Positions 1 through 9,594 are shown, counted from the first letter of the stretch. The stretch is DNA of 64,000 nucleotides from Maribellus sediminis (GCF_011799805.1 NZ_WXUB01000002.1:62001-126000); one strand, 5' to 3'. Notes: generated by a model not told the origin, from the sequence alone. A program made the numbers and translations.

Positions 1-1
1 C

Positions 2-901
2 AGCCCCGGACTTTTCCCGATTCGTGATGTGTACGATGTACTTTCTGAAAAAATGAAGGTTTGCAAAAAGCCCATTTACCCGATTCTTCCTTCGATTATA
101 AATGTGAAGGAGGAAGTATCGCGGTTTATTTCACTTGGCCATGTTAATTTCCCGGATGAAGTTTTGCTGGGACGTGCACTTACGAAGGTGATTCATACTT
201 CGAAACCAACTTTGGAGAATCAACCTGCACATAAAATAGCTGTTGATGAAATAAGGGCTGTGATAGATGCAGCCGAAAATGGTTATCAACCGCCGGCAAT
301 CATTCACCGTTTGTTTGATTTGGCCGGAATACCGCGTGTAAAGGAAATTGTTGCCACCAGCGAATCGGAAGCAGTTCTGGCAGCTATGAATATCGGATTT
401 CCGGTAGTGATGAAAGTAGTTGGCCCGGTGCATAAAACCGAAGTTGGGGGAGTGATCCTAAATGTCAGAAATGTGGCGCAGGTGCGAAAAGAATTTCATC
501 ATCTTTTCGAAATTGAAGGAACTGAAGGTGTTTTGATCGCTCAAATGGCTTCTGGTACCGAGCTATTTCTGGGCGCCACATATGAGGAAAAATTTGGTCA
601 CGTAGTTTTGTGCGGGATGGGCGGAATATATGTTGAAGTGATGAAAGACGTAGCATCCGGCCTGGCTCCTTTGTCGAATGTTGAGGCGATGGCAATGATC
701 AAAAGCCTGAAATCGTACAAAATATTAAAAGGTTACCGCAAACAACCCAGTGTAAATATTGAGCGATATGCCGATATCATTGTACGTTTATCGTGGCTGC
801 TGCGCTATGCAACAGAAATAAAGGAAATCGATATTAATCCACTTTTAGGAAACGAACAGGAAATTCTGGCTGTTGATGCCCGAATCAGGATTGAAAAATA
901 A
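2..901 (+). CDS. ADP-forming acyl-CoA synthetase, C-terminal part (partial)
   Basis: This is the 3' end of an ADP-forming acetate/acyl-CoA ligase, which interconverts acyl-CoA + ADP + Pi and acid + CoA + ATP in the cytoplasm. The reading frame is open from base 2, so a GTG at 29 is internal and the gene begins upstream of the window. The first ~70 residues look like the tail of the CoA-ligase domain. An ATP-grasp_5 domain follows, with the motif HKTEVGGV, a glycine-rich GMGGIYVE stretch and the closing DINPL motif near the C-terminus. The family usually has ~700 residues, so only about 40% is visible. It converges on the next gene with about 20 bp between them. The family assignment is firm; the substrate cannot be told from this part. 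Confidence 0.88.
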   Translation, partial: SPGLFPIRDVYDVLSEKMKVCKKPIYPILPSIINVKEEVSRFISLGHVNFPDEVLLGRALTKVIHTSKPTLENQPAHKIAVDEIRAVIDAAENGYQPPAIIHRLFDLAGIPRVKEIVATSESEAVLAAMNIGFPVVMKVVGPVHKTEVGGVILNVRNVAQVRKEFHHLFEIEGTEGVLIAQMASGTELFLGATYEEKFGHVVLCGMGGIYVEVMKDVASGLAPLSNVEAMAMIKSLKSYKILKGYRKQPSVNIERYADIIVRLSWLLRYATEIKEIDINPLLGNEQEILAVDARIRIEK

Positions 902-921
902 GTGCACACGCTTTTTATGTT

Positions 922-1356
922 TTACAAAAACAGATTGGCGAGCTTGTACTTTTTGGTTAGCGGCTCAATGTTGTTTTTAATGAGTTTGTAATAATCGGCG
1001 GCTTTACCTTCACCCAGTAAATTCTCAATAAAATCTTTGCGTTCGCTCTGCAGCGCATTAATTTTTGTTGTTTTTTCATCTTCAGTGCCCGAACCGTTCA
1101 CAACACCTAAAATATTGCTCACATAATCTTTGTTGTTACCCAGTAATTTCAAAAGCTTGTCAGGCGATGTAAAGCTTTTTCCCGGATCGAGTGCTTTTAA
1201 AATATCTTTGCTGAAATCGCTGTTAGTTACGTCATCGATAACTGAGGTATCAACTTTTTTTACAGAAGCAGGAACCTGAATTTGAGCTGAAACGCGGTTT
1301 GAAATGAATAGAGTAAATACAAAGCTGAAAAGGAAAATGCATTTTTTCATGATCAT
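922..1356 (-). CDS. small secreted protein of unknown function
   Basis: I do not recognise this 144-residue protein. It begins with a clear signal peptide (MKKCIFLFSFVFTLFISN, cleavage likely after VSAQ). The mature part is mainly charged and helical, with many Lys/Asp/Glu and no cysteine, consistent with a small soluble periplasmic protein. Two ATGs (1356 and 1350) are possible; the second gives the more standard MKK start. No enzyme motif is visible. Coding is supported by the signal peptide and by its neat fit between the acyl-CoA synthetase and the M1 peptidase. Confidence 0.6.
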   Translation of the reverse strand: MIMKKCIFLFSFVFTLFISNRVSAQIQVPASVKKVDTSVIDDVTNSDFSKDILKALDPGKSFTSPDKLLKLLGNNKDYVSNILGVVNGSGTEDEKTTKINALQSERKDFIENLLGEGKAADYYKLIKNNIEPLTKKYKLANLFL

Positions 1357-1482
1357 GTTTTTTGAAAGTTAATACAAGAAAAACACAAATATAGATGAAT
1401 TGTTGCCGGAAGCTTATCAAAAAAAATCCTCTGACTTTGTTACTAAAAGTCAAAGGATTGATCTATAATTACCTAAATCCTG

Positions 1483-3795
1483 TTATTGCTTGTCTTTTGC
1501 TTCCTGCATCGGATTCCGTCCTCCACCATAATTACCGCTTCCGTAGCGCGATTTGTACACCTGGAAACGACTTGGTTGCTGACGTTCAGGCCAGTAGTTA
1601 TTGTCCATGTCGGTATCTGCAGTCTCGTAAAAAGGATCGAGCATAATTTGTTTCACTTCTTTGTTGAACATAAACAGTTTGCTCACTTCTTCATTATTTT
1701 TTCTCCAGATCTCGGCAGGAATACGTTGCACTTCTTCTGTTCCGTCGGTAAACTCGAATTTGATGATCAATGGCATAACCAAACCTCCAACATTTTTAAA
1801 ATCCAGTTGGTAGAAATTCAGGTTGCTGCCCAGCAATTCTTTTTCATCTTCATCGAGCGATGAAAGGAAACGCTCGTATTCTTTTTTGTCCTTTTCGGTT
1901 ACTTTATATTTATCGTAAGTAGTGTAAAAGTCGGCTGCTTCCGGATTATTTGCCAGGTAAGTTTCATCGGCAAGTTTTGCGTTTCGAATATCAATCATTG
2001 TAACTTCTTCGGTATCCAACTTTTTCTTTAGAGGTTTTTCAATTTCAGGATTTTGTGTATCCGGTTGGTACCAGCTTACTTTTTCCAGCGCGATATCGCA
2101 ATTGTCGGTAGTGTAAAACCAACCTCTCCAGAACCAGTCAAGGTCAACCGCCGAGGCATCTTCCATTGTGCGGAAAAAATCAGCAGGGGTAGGGTGTTTA
2201 AACATCCAGCGCTGTGCATATTCTTTAAAAGCATAATCAAAAAGCTCGCGCCCCATAACGGTTTCACGAAGAATATTTAGCGCAACTGTTGGTTTTGCAT
2301 ACGCGTTACTTCCCAGGTTCCAAACCGATTCGGAGTTGGTCATGATCGGTGAAATGAATTTTTTATCGCCTTTCATGTAAGGTACAATTGAACTTGGCAT
2401 ACCGCGGCGCGATGGATAATTAGGTTCCCATTCCTGTTCGGCAAGAAACTCGCAGAAAGTATTCAGCCCTTCGTCCATCCAAGTCCACTGACGTTCGTCG
2501 GAGTTAACGATCATGGGGAAAAAGTTGTGTCCTACCTCGTGAATGATCACGCCGATCATTCCGTATTTGGTGCGTTCGCTGTAAGTACCGTCTTTTTCAG
2601 GACGACCGCCGTTGAAGCAGATCATCGGGTACTCCATCCCAATTCTGTCGGTATGTACCGAAATAGCAACCGGATAAGGATAATCGAAAGTATATTTTGA
2701 ATACGTTTTTACGGTATGTGCCACTACCCGGGTTGAATACTGTTCCCAAAGCGGATTTCCTTCTTTTGGATAATAGGACATGGCCATAACCGTACGATCG
2801 CCGAATTTTACTCCCATTGCATCCCAAATGAATTTTCTTGAGCTTGCAAAGGCAAAATCACGAACGTTTTCAGCTTTAAAAATCCAGGTTTTTTCTTTAT
2901 CCGATTTGCTTTGTTCTGCCTTTTCAGCATCTTCCTGAGAAACAATCATAACCGGTTCATCAGAAGTTTTGGCTTTTTCAAACGAGTTGATTTGTTGCTT
3001 CGTCAGCACATCTTTTGGATTTTGCAGTACTCCGGTAGCACCAACAACATGGTCGGCCGGTACAGTAAGCGAAACTTCAAAGTCGCCAAAAGGCAGCGTG
3101 AATTCACCGGTTCCAAGGAATTGTTTGTGCTGCCAGCCTTCAACCTCATTATAAACCGCCATTCGCGGATAAAACTGTGCAATGGTGTAGAGGTAATTGT
3201 CTTCGTCTTCGAAGTATTCATAGCCTGAACGACCACCGTCTTCCAAACGGTTATTGATGTTGTACCACCATTTTACCGAGAAAGAAAATGTTTCTCCGGG
3301 TTTCAGTGGCTGTGGTAATTCAACCCGCATCATGGTCTTATTAACGGTTGATACAAGATCGTTTCCTTTTGAATCTTTTATATAATCGAGTTTAAATCCA
3401 CCATCGAAATCGTTTTGCATGTTCTGAAGCTGACCAAATGAAACACGTTCACGTAACGATGAACTTTGAATTTTATAAGTATCCGAGTTTTTTGCACGCA
3501 TGTTTTGATCGAGCTGCAGCCAAATGTATTTTAATACGTCGGGCGACTGGTTATGGTAGGAAATGCTTTCTTCTCCATAAATGCGTTGATTCGCATCGTC
3601 GAGCCGAATCTTAATTTTATAATCAGCTTTTTGTTGCCAGTATTCGTGACCGGGTGCACCCGAGGCCGTTCGGTAAACGTTAGGAGTTGCTAACTCTTCC
3701 TTTAACTGTTTGAACTTGTTGTAATTGTAATTTTCCTGGCTGAAAAGTGTTAATCCCGAGATTAATAAAATGATTAAAAATAGCGTGCTTTTCAT
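1483..3795 (-). CDS. M1 family aminopeptidase, exported
   Basis: This is a zinc metallopeptidase of family M1 (gluzincin), expected to trim N-terminal residues from peptides in the periplasm or at the cell surface. Using the ATG at 3795, the protein has 770 residues and starts with a signal peptide (MKSTLFLIILLISGLTLFS). A longer frame from 3864 adds 23 residues with no signal character, so 3795 is preferred. The zinc site is HEVGH at residues 419-423, with the third ligand Glu442 in DEGLN exactly 18 residues after the second His, as in family M1. An immunoglobulin-like tail follows. It lies 81 bp downstream of the HupE-like gene on the same strand, a neighbourhood that includes the DUF6702 gene on the opposite strand. 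Confidence 0.9.
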   Translation of the reverse strand: MKSTLFLIILLISGLTLFSQENYNYNKFKQLKEELATPNVYRTASGAPGHEYWQQKADYKIKIRLDDANQRIYGEESISYHNQSPDVLKYIWLQLDQNMRAKNSDTYKIQSSSLRERVSFGQLQNMQNDFDGGFKLDYIKDSKGNDLVSTVNKTMMRVELPQPLKPGETFSFSVKWWYNINNRLEDGGRSGYEYFEDEDNYLYTIAQFYPRMAVYNEVEGWQHKQFLGTGEFTLPFGDFEVSLTVPADHVVGATGVLQNPKDVLTKQQINSFEKAKTSDEPVMIVSQEDAEKAEQSKSDKEKTWIFKAENVRDFAFASSRKFIWDAMGVKFGDRTVMAMSYYPKEGNPLWEQYSTRVVAHTVKTYSKYTFDYPYPVAISVHTDRIGMEYPMICFNGGRPEKDGTYSERTKYGMIGVIIHEVGHNFFPMIVNSDERQWTWMDEGLNTFCEFLAEQEWEPNYPSRRGMPSSIVPYMKGDKKFISPIMTNSESVWNLGSNAYAKPTVALNILRETVMGRELFDYAFKEYAQRWMFKHPTPADFFRTMEDASAVDLDWFWRGWFYTTDNCDIALEKVSWYQPDTQNPEIEKPLKKKLDTEEVTMIDIRNAKLADETYLANNPEAADFYTTYDKYKVTEKDKKEYERFLSSLDEDEKELLGSNLNFYQLDFKNVGGLVMPLIIKFEFTDGTEEVQRIPAEIWRKNNEEVSKLFMFNKEVKQIMLDPFYETADTDMDNNYWPERQQPSRFQVYKSRYGSGNYGGGRNPMQEAKDKQ

Positions 3796-3876
3796 TTCTT
3801 TTTGATATGATAATATAAACTTAGTTGGCATTTTGATGGTTGCTAAAGTAATAATTCTTGTCACTTATTGTTCTTT

Positions 3877-4449
3877 TTACCAGAATTTATTCTCAATTAA
3901 TAAAATTAGGGAAATTCCGAAACCGGCTCCCGAAACGTACAATTTCCAGAAATCGTGTCTGACTTTTAATAAGTTAACCGTAATCAACAGTATTAAAAAA
4001 TACGCGGCTAAAATTACAATCTGTCCGGCTTCGAGCCCGAGGTTAAAAGCCAGCAGGGGAGTGAATATATTCGACTCGCGTCCGAGCAGCTCTTTCAGGT
4101 AGTTTGAAAATCCCAGTCCGTGAATCAACCCAAATAAAAGTGTAACCACATAAATAAAACTTTGTCGGCCCGATTTTAAAGGGAGAACATTTGAAACCGC
4201 CGTCATCAGGATCGTTGCAGGGATCATAAATTCCACAATATCAGAAGGGATACTAACAATATTCAGGGTTGATAAAGCCAGGGTTAACGAATGGCCGATG
4301 GTAAATGCCGTGACCAGAATGAGTACTTTCCTGATCTGGTTCAGGCTGTAACCCGCACATAAAACCAAAACAAAAACAATGTGATCGTAACCATGAATAT
4401 CAATAATGTGCTGAAAACCCAGCCGAAGGTACATTTCAAACAGACTCAT
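3877..4449 (-). CDS. HupE/UreJ_2-like membrane protein
   Basis: This is a 190-residue integral membrane protein with about six hydrophobic helices and the HupE/UreJ_2 hallmarks: HGYDHIVFV near the N-terminus, a central TIGHSLTL and the later GLIHGLGFS. HupE/UreJ proteins are linked to nickel or cobalt uptake for hydrogenase and urease. Members of this second subfamily in Bacteroidota have no proven substrate, and no hydrogenase or urease gene is near. It is transcribed away from the DUF6702 gene, with ~100 bp between the starts, and lies upstream of the M1 peptidase on the same strand. The family call is good; the transport role is inferred. Confidence 0.8.
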   Translation of the reverse strand: MSLFEMYLRLGFQHIIDIHGYDHIVFVLVLCAGYSLNQIRKVLILVTAFTIGHSLTLALSTLNIVSIPSDIVEFMIPATILMTAVSNVLPLKSGRQSFIYVVTLLFGLIHGLGFSNYLKELLGRESNIFTPLLAFNLGLEAGQIVILAAYFLILLITVNLLKVRHDFWKLYVSGAGFGISLILLIENKFW

Positions 4450-4546
4450 AAATTTTTATAATTTAGCAGCGCATTTAATCGGAACGATTACACTTCAATT
4501 TGTTTTGAAGCGTTGACCAAAACCGACAAACAGTAATTTTAAGCGC

Positions 4547-5059
4547 GTGAAAATAGCTAAAAAATATTTTTTGGTACTTTTATTTTTCGTTTTATCTGCG
4601 AGTGCATCTCTGGCGCATCCGTATTATGTGAGTATTTGTCAGATTGAATACAATCGCGAAACCCATGCACTTGAGATTTCATTGAAAGTATTTGCCGACG
4701 ACCTTTTACTGGGGCTTGAAAAAGCCGGACACAAAGAGGTCTTTCTGGGTGAAGAGCGCGAAAATCCTAATACCGACAGCCACATCAATCAATATGTCCA
4801 TTCGAAGTTAAAATTTGAGGTTAACGGCAATCCGGTTGAATACAAGTTTATTGGTAAAGAGTTGGAGGACGATGTGGTTTGGTCGTATTTTGAAATAAGC
4901 AACGTGGAGGAACTTAAAACCATTGATGTGCACTGTACCTTGTTAACAGAAATTCACGAAACGCAAAGTAACGTTATACAGGTAGACAAGGATAAAAACA
5001 TAAAAAATTTATTACTTGGCAGAAGAAAAACATCGGGAGTTCTTAGTTTTGAAGATTAA
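4547..5059 (+). CDS. DUF6702-like exported protein
   Basis: This 170-residue protein has a signal peptide (KKYFLVLLFFVLSASASLAH). The mature protein opens with HPYYVSICQIEYN, a pattern typical of the DUF6702 family in Bacteroidota. It is rich in beta-strand patterns and has no cysteine-based or metal-ligand motif beyond the first mature His. The start is GTG at 4547; no better ATG precedes the signal peptide. It is divergent from the HupE-like gene and near the M1 peptidase. That trio suggests a shared envelope role, but the function is unknown. The family assignment is from memory of the conserved N-terminus. Confidence 0.65.
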   Translation: MKIAKKYFLVLLFFVLSASASLAHPYYVSICQIEYNRETHALEISLKVFADDLLLGLEKAGHKEVFLGEERENPNTDSHINQYVHSKLKFEVNGNPVEYKFIGKELEDDVVWSYFEISNVEELKTIDVHCTLLTEIHETQSNVIQVDKDKNIKNLLLGRRKTSGVLSFED

Positions 5060-5112
5060 CAATAAGAAACTATTTAGCCCTTTCGGGTGTTCATACTGAA
5101 ATAAAAAAAAAT

Positions 5113-5493
5113 ATGGATCCGGTTTCAGTTATTGGAGCGTTTATTATGACCCTGGCTTTTTTAGCTTATGGTCTTGGCAGTATTACCCTCGAAAGGTTTC
5201 GAATCGTTGGGAATGTTGTACTGGTTTTTATGACATTGGGTATCATATTCGAAACCACAGCGATTATCCTTATGATGTTGGGAAGTGGTAGTGCCGAATT
5301 CAACCTGCACATGGTGGTTGGGGCTTTCGCATTTATTTTGCTCCTGGTAAATTCCAGTTGGTCGTGGTTGGTTTATATACGATACGGAATTGACGCCTCG
5401 GTAAGCAAGTCTTTATTGACGTATACCAAAACGGCCTATTTTGTATGGGTATTGGCATACCTCTCGGGAATAGTATTTTTAATTTGGACGTAA
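5113..5493 (+). CDS. HsmA-like (TIGR03987) four-helix membrane protein
   Basis: This 126-residue protein has four evenly spaced transmembrane segments (about residues 4-24, 32-53, 63-83 and 102-124) and short polar loops. The pattern resembles the TIGR03987/HsmA family of small bacterial membrane proteins with no firm biochemical role. A His in the third helix (NLHMVVGA) and a conserved Trp pair (SWSWL) stand out. It sits just after the DUF6702 gene and 1 bp before the SUI1-like gene, so it is probably co-transcribed with the latter. The family call is tentative. Confidence 0.6.
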   Translation: MDPVSVIGAFIMTLAFLAYGLGSITLERFRIVGNVVLVFMTLGIIFETTAIILMMLGSGSAEFNLHMVVGAFAFILLLVNSSWSWLVYIRYGIDASVSKSLLTYTKTAYFVWVLAYLSGIVFLIWT

Positions 5494-5494
5494 G

Positions 5495-5839
5495 ATGGCA
5501 AACGATTGGAAAGATAGGTTGGGAGTAGTATTTTCTACAAATCCCGATTTTCAGTTTAATAAAGACGATCAGGAAGAAGCAGCAACACTTCCTCCGCAGC
5601 AGCAGAATCTTAAAGTGATGCTCGATCGCAAGAAGCGAAAGGGCAAGTCGGTAACACTGGTAACCGGATTTATTGGTTCCGATGATGATCTTAAAGATTT
5701 GGGAAAAATGCTAAAAAGCAAATGTGGAGTGGGAGGTACTGTTAAAGATGGTGAAATTCTGATTCAGGGAGATTTTTGCACGCGTGTAATAGATATTTTA
5801 AAAGCCGAAGGCTACAAAGTAAAAAGAGCAGGCGGGTAA
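5495..5839 (+). CDS. eIF1/SUI1 (YciH-type) translation factor
   Basis: This 114-residue cytoplasmic protein has a disordered, charged N-terminal ~45 residues and a C-terminal SUI1 fold. The fold includes the basic stretch [16 protein letters not shown], then [20 protein letters not shown] and a closing [16 protein letters not shown]. These match bacterial YciH/eIF1-like proteins, which can influence start-codon selection on the ribosome. The ATG follows the stop of the membrane-protein gene by one base, indicating translational coupling. The length is normal for the family. Confidence 0.88.
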   Translation: MANDWKDRLGVVFSTNPDFQFNKDDQEEAATLPPQQQNLKVMLDRKKRKGKSVTLVTGFIGSDDDLKDLGKMLKSKCGVGGTVKDGEILIQGDFCTRVIDILKAEGYKVKRAGG

Positions 5840-5878
5840 CTCAGCTTCATTGTTTTCTGCTTCTAAATCTTAAAAACC

Positions 5879-6376
5879 ATGTCTGAACCTATCGAATCAG
5901 TTAACCTAATAGTAATTGGCAGAATATCCACGGCACATTCCGAAATTGCAAATATGCCCATTCAATCGAGCGTGGCAGCCCATCAGGAAGGTGTTGCTGA
6001 GGTATTCCCTCAATTTGCTGAAGGACTAGCCGATATCGAAGGATTCTCTCACCTGATTTTACTGTACAATTTTCATCGCCAGGATGGTTATAAACTCATG
6101 GTAAAACCATTTATGGATGATGTTGAACACGGTGTTTTTGCAACGCGTTCGCCCAAACGGCCGGCAGCTATCGGAATGTCGATCGTTAAGGTTTTAAAAG
6201 TAGAAGGCACTAAAATTTATTTCGAAGGTGCAGATATGCTGGATGGTTCGCCGCTGATTGATATTAAACCTTTTTTCAAAGTTTTTGATAACCGCCTCGA
6301 TGCGGTTAGTGGCTGGCTTGAAGGGAAGGATGAAACGCAGATCAAAAAGGTGCGATCTGATGATCGGTTTAAGTGA
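5879..6376 (+). CDS. trmO: tRNA (N6-threonylcarbamoyl-A37) methyltransferase TrmO
   Basis: TrmO uses S-adenosylmethionine to methylate N6-threonylcarbamoyladenosine at position 37 of certain tRNAs. The 165-residue protein has the compact beta-barrel family signatures: an early GRISTAHSE, the central GVFATRSPKRPAAIGMS and the later LDGSPLIDIKPFF. TrmO usually reads RSPFRPNPIG at the central motif, so the Lys/Ala/Ala variant here is a modest departure. Many homologues have a C-terminal extension that is absent here, so this is the short form. It follows the SUI1 gene by ~40 bp and may share its transcript. Confidence 0.83.
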   Translation: MSEPIESVNLIVIGRISTAHSEIANMPIQSSVAAHQEGVAEVFPQFAEGLADIEGFSHLILLYNFHRQDGYKLMVKPFMDDVEHGVFATRSPKRPAAIGMSIVKVLKVEGTKIYFEGADMLDGSPLIDIKPFFKVFDNRLDAVSGWLEGKDETQIKKVRSDDRFK

Positions 6377-6597
6377 ATACCGGATACTTGATACCAGATG
6401 TTGGATTCTGGATTTCATGCCCAAAAAATGTTTGAGATTTCTAATGTAGAATATACAATATTCAATGCTGAATTTCCAACTTACAAAATGTTGAAAATTG
6501 AATATTGATCATTCATTATTGGATATTAGATACTTGATCCATGATACTTGCTCAAAGCTCATTGCCCTATGCTCTTGGCTCAAGGCTCCATGCTCTA
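6377..6597. repeat. degenerate low-complexity intergenic repeat
   Basis: This 220-bp spacer lies between two convergent genes and is made of drifting copies of short words. ATACTTGAT-like words recur near 6385, 6530 and 6543, GAATATT/AATATTC words near 6450-6510, and GCTC/ATGCTC words near 6552-6600. No credible ORF or terminator is visible. A second, different word-repeat spacer occurs at 49633-49686. Confidence 0.55.
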
Positions 6598-8979
6598 CTA
6601 CTTCTTTTTCTTAAAAATACTTTTTATTTTTTTCCAGATCTGACCGTCATCTTTCTTCTCAGCTTCAACTTTCTTTCTGTTTCCAAGTTCACCAGGTTTT
6701 TCCCGGTCTCTTCTGAAAATATCGGCCAGATTAAAATCATGTTTTTGAATATCGAGAACATCACGGTACCCCGGCTCGCTAAGCATGGCCAGCATTTCTT
6801 CGCTGGGTTGCTGAAAAGTGTGAGTAGCCAGGTTGGCAAATTTCCGGTCGCGATAAGTTTTGTAAAAGAATTTACCAACAATTGGCAAGGCCATATACGC
6901 TCCCTGACCGTAGGTTGTAGTTCGGAAATGTACCCGGGGATCGTCGGCGCCAACCCAGCACCCGGTTACCAGATCAGGTGTAATTCCGATGAACCAGCCA
7001 TCTGAGTTATTCTGTGTGGTTCCGGTTTTCCCGGCAAAGTCGCCCGGAATATTGTAAACGGTGCGGATACCACGGCCGGTTCCCGTATTGGTTACTTCTT
7101 CCATCATATTAATAATGGCTCTGCAATTTTCGGGCGCCACAACCGGGTAATAGCCCGATTCGTGTTTGAAAGTGTGTAATACTTTACCGTTCTTATCTGC
7201 AATTTCAACCAGGTAGTTGCTCTCAACCGGCACCCCGTCATTGACAATTCCGGCATAAGCTTCTACAATTTCCTTTAACGAGATAGAAGCCACACCCAGC
7301 GCGAGCGAAGGGTACTCTGGTAGGTCGGAGGAAATGCCAAGATCGCGCGCAATTTCAATTGTTTCATCAATACCTGCTTCAAGCAAAACATCTACCGAAA
7401 CGGTGTTGATCGATTTGGCCAGCGCGCCTTTCATATTGTAATAGCCTTCGTAATCGTCGTGCGAGTTACGTGGTGCCCAATCGTTATATTCTTCGTAAAC
7501 TTTATACTGATTCGGGAAATAGGTGTCGGCGGGGATATTTTCCTCCAATGCCGTCAGGTACACAAAAGGTTTAAATGTAGATCCGGTCTGGCGTGGAGCC
7601 TTCACATGGTCGTATTTAAAAAAGCGGTAATCAATTCCACCCACCCAGGCTTTCAGAGTTGAATTATGCGGATCGATAGCAATGAAACCGGCATTCAAAA
7701 TTTTTAAGTAATGCTTTAATGAATCAAGGCGGGTAACATCTCTGTTTTCGAGGCCATCCCAGGTGAAAAGTGTTGTGTTTATTTTCTTATCATATTTCTT
7801 CAGTTCTTCGCTGTACGAACTTCCGCTGTGATTGTGATTTTGAACGGCACTTTTAATTATTTCCGGATTTTCCTTAAAAATATCGCGGTTGCGCCAGTGG
7901 TTATCGAAAACCTTTTGCAGGTCTTTCATGTATTCTTTTACGGCTTGCTGAGCGTACGTCTGCAGGTTGTAATCCAGAGTCGTTGTGATCTTTAAGCCAT
8001 CGGTATACAGGTTGTATTTATCGCCTTTTTCGTTGGTATGAGCCTCGCACCAGTCCATCAGTTCGGGCTTGATCATTTCGAGGAAATACGGTGCCGGACC
8101 CTGATTATAAGATATCAGGCGATATTTTACGCCCAGCGGTTTTTCTTTGTAAACAGCCGCTTTTTCTGCGCTCAGGTAATTATGGGTTACCATCAGATCT
8201 ATAACCACATTGCGGCGTCCGAGCGCGCGATCGGGGTGTGTTCGCGGATTGTAGTAATTATTGGCCTTCAGCATTCCAACTATAACCGCTGCTTCATGCA
8301 CATCGAGGTTTTTAGGCGATTTGCTGAAAAAACGTTCGGCAGCCACCTCAATACCATAAGTATTTTCTGCAAAGGGCACGGTATTCAGGTAAAGTGCAAG
8401 AATTTCGTACTTGTTGTAAATCCGCTCCAAGCGATAAGCAATTATCGCCTCACGCAGTTTATTGACAGGCATTGAAAGCGGGCCGTAATTTACACGAGGA
8501 AACAGGTTTTTTGCGATTTGCTGACTGATGGTACTACCTCCGCCGGAGTTGTCTTTCCGAAGAATGATAGATTTTACGAGAACTCGCGCCAAAGCGATCT
8601 CGTCGATTCCACGGTGTTCGTAAAAACGGGCATCTTCGGTTGCAACCAGCGCATTAATCACGTTTGGAGAAATCTCTTCGAAAGTGGCGTAGCTACGATT
8701 TTCAATGTAGTAACGTCCCAAAATTTTTCCATCGGCCGAATATACTTCCGATGCCAGTGGATTGTTGATCTGGTGAAGTTGTTTTTTCGACGGTACCGGC
8801 CCTAACACACCCAGAAAAACCAGGATGAAAAACAGGCAGCCCAATAAAAAAAGTACCAGTGCACTTTTCCATAGCCACTGCCAGATGGGGTACTTAGAGT
8901 TTTTCTTTTTCGATTTTCCGCTGTTCTTCTTCACCGGTTTTCGGCTGGAAGTTGTTGTATTTGTTTTCTTTTTTGCCAC
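6598..8979 (-). CDS. bifunctional penicillin-binding protein 1A
   Basis: This class A PBP polymerises and cross-links peptidoglycan at the outer face of the inner membrane. It has 793 residues: a Lys-rich cytoplasmic tail (1-30), one membrane anchor (~38-60), a GT51 glycosyltransferase domain with EDARFYEHRGID (catalytic Glu115) and GGSTISQQ (~147-154), then a transpeptidase domain. The transpeptidase has the nucleophile Ser467 in STFK, an SIN motif (AKSINT) and KTGTT with Lys651. All catalytic motifs are intact and the length is normal. The C-terminus is very Lys-rich. It is a stand-alone gene. Confidence 0.95.
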   Translation of the reverse strand: MAKKKTNTTTSSRKPVKKNSGKSKKKNSKYPIWQWLWKSALVLFLLGCLFFILVFLGVLGPVPSKKQLHQINNPLASEVYSADGKILGRYYIENRSYATFEEISPNVINALVATEDARFYEHRGIDEIALARVLVKSIILRKDNSGGGSTISQQIAKNLFPRVNYGPLSMPVNKLREAIIAYRLERIYNKYEILALYLNTVPFAENTYGIEVAAERFFSKSPKNLDVHEAAVIVGMLKANNYYNPRTHPDRALGRRNVVIDLMVTHNYLSAEKAAVYKEKPLGVKYRLISYNQGPAPYFLEMIKPELMDWCEAHTNEKGDKYNLYTDGLKITTTLDYNLQTYAQQAVKEYMKDLQKVFDNHWRNRDIFKENPEIIKSAVQNHNHSGSSYSEELKKYDKKINTTLFTWDGLENRDVTRLDSLKHYLKILNAGFIAIDPHNSTLKAWVGGIDYRFFKYDHVKAPRQTGSTFKPFVYLTALEENIPADTYFPNQYKVYEEYNDWAPRNSHDDYEGYYNMKGALAKSINTVSVDVLLEAGIDETIEIARDLGISSDLPEYPSLALGVASISLKEIVEAYAGIVNDGVPVESNYLVEIADKNGKVLHTFKHESGYYPVVAPENCRAIINMMEEVTNTGTGRGIRTVYNIPGDFAGKTGTTQNNSDGWFIGITPDLVTGCWVGADDPRVHFRTTTYGQGAYMALPIVGKFFYKTYRDRKFANLATHTFQQPSEEMLAMLSEPGYRDVLDIQKHDFNLADIFRRDREKPGELGNRKKVEAEKKDDGQIWKKIKSIFKKKK

Positions 8980-9041
8980 ACGACAAAACTATAATTTAAT
9001 GGTAACCTTTGCTGATTAAACTCAAAATTATGTTGTTTATT

Positions 9042-9524
9042 TTACGAAACGATTAATTCTTTGAAAAAGTACCAGGTCATCATTCCTGAGGTAATCAGTT
9101 TTAGAAGAGTGCCAACAAGAAATCCAATAAAAGAACCAAAACCTGATTTGATGGCAACACCCGAATCTTTTCCTGAAGTTAATTCGCCAATTACGGCACC
9201 CAGAAATGGCCCTATAATAATACCGAAAGGTGGAAAGAAAAACAAACCGATTACCAGCCCGATCACACTGCCCCAAACACCGCGTTTACTGCCACCAAAG
9301 CGTTTGGTTCCCCAGGCCGGGATGACGTAGTCGAGCGCATAAACTACTGCGGTTATTATTCCCCAGATTACAAGGAAACGGGTGGAGAACTGATAGCGTT
9401 CGGTAAAGTGCAGTAAAAGTAAACCAAGATAATTCAGCGGTGGCCCCGGAATTACGGGTAAAACACATCCCAGTATTCCGCTGATCATAAAAAGTACTCC
9501 TAATCCAATCAATACATAATCCAT
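9042..9524 (-). CDS. DUF456 family membrane protein
   Basis: This 160-residue protein has about five hydrophobic segments and the Gly-rich helix repeats typical of DUF456 (GLVIGLFFFPPFGIIIGPFL and the following GAVIGEL). An early ILGCVLPVIPGPPLNY is also characteristic. DUF456 proteins have no established activity. It lies ~60 bp from PBP1A on the same strand, but nothing ties it functionally to cell-wall synthesis. Confidence 0.82.
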   Translation of the reverse strand: MDYVLIGLGVLFMISGILGCVLPVIPGPPLNYLGLLLLHFTERYQFSTRFLVIWGIITAVVYALDYVIPAWGTKRFGGSKRGVWGSVIGLVIGLFFFPPFGIIIGPFLGAVIGELTSGKDSGVAIKSGFGSFIGFLVGTLLKLITSGMMTWYFFKELIVS

Positions 9525-9594
9525 TCTCAGGCTTGTTTAAATTTTGCTCAAAAATAGGTTTTTGCTTTGGTCAGGTGCAAACTTTTCGGTGAAC

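Noticed and set aside
6541-7005. 154-codon plus-strand frame over the PBP1A C-terminal end
   Set aside because: Antisense shadow of a clear PBP1A gene, without its own domain or start signals.
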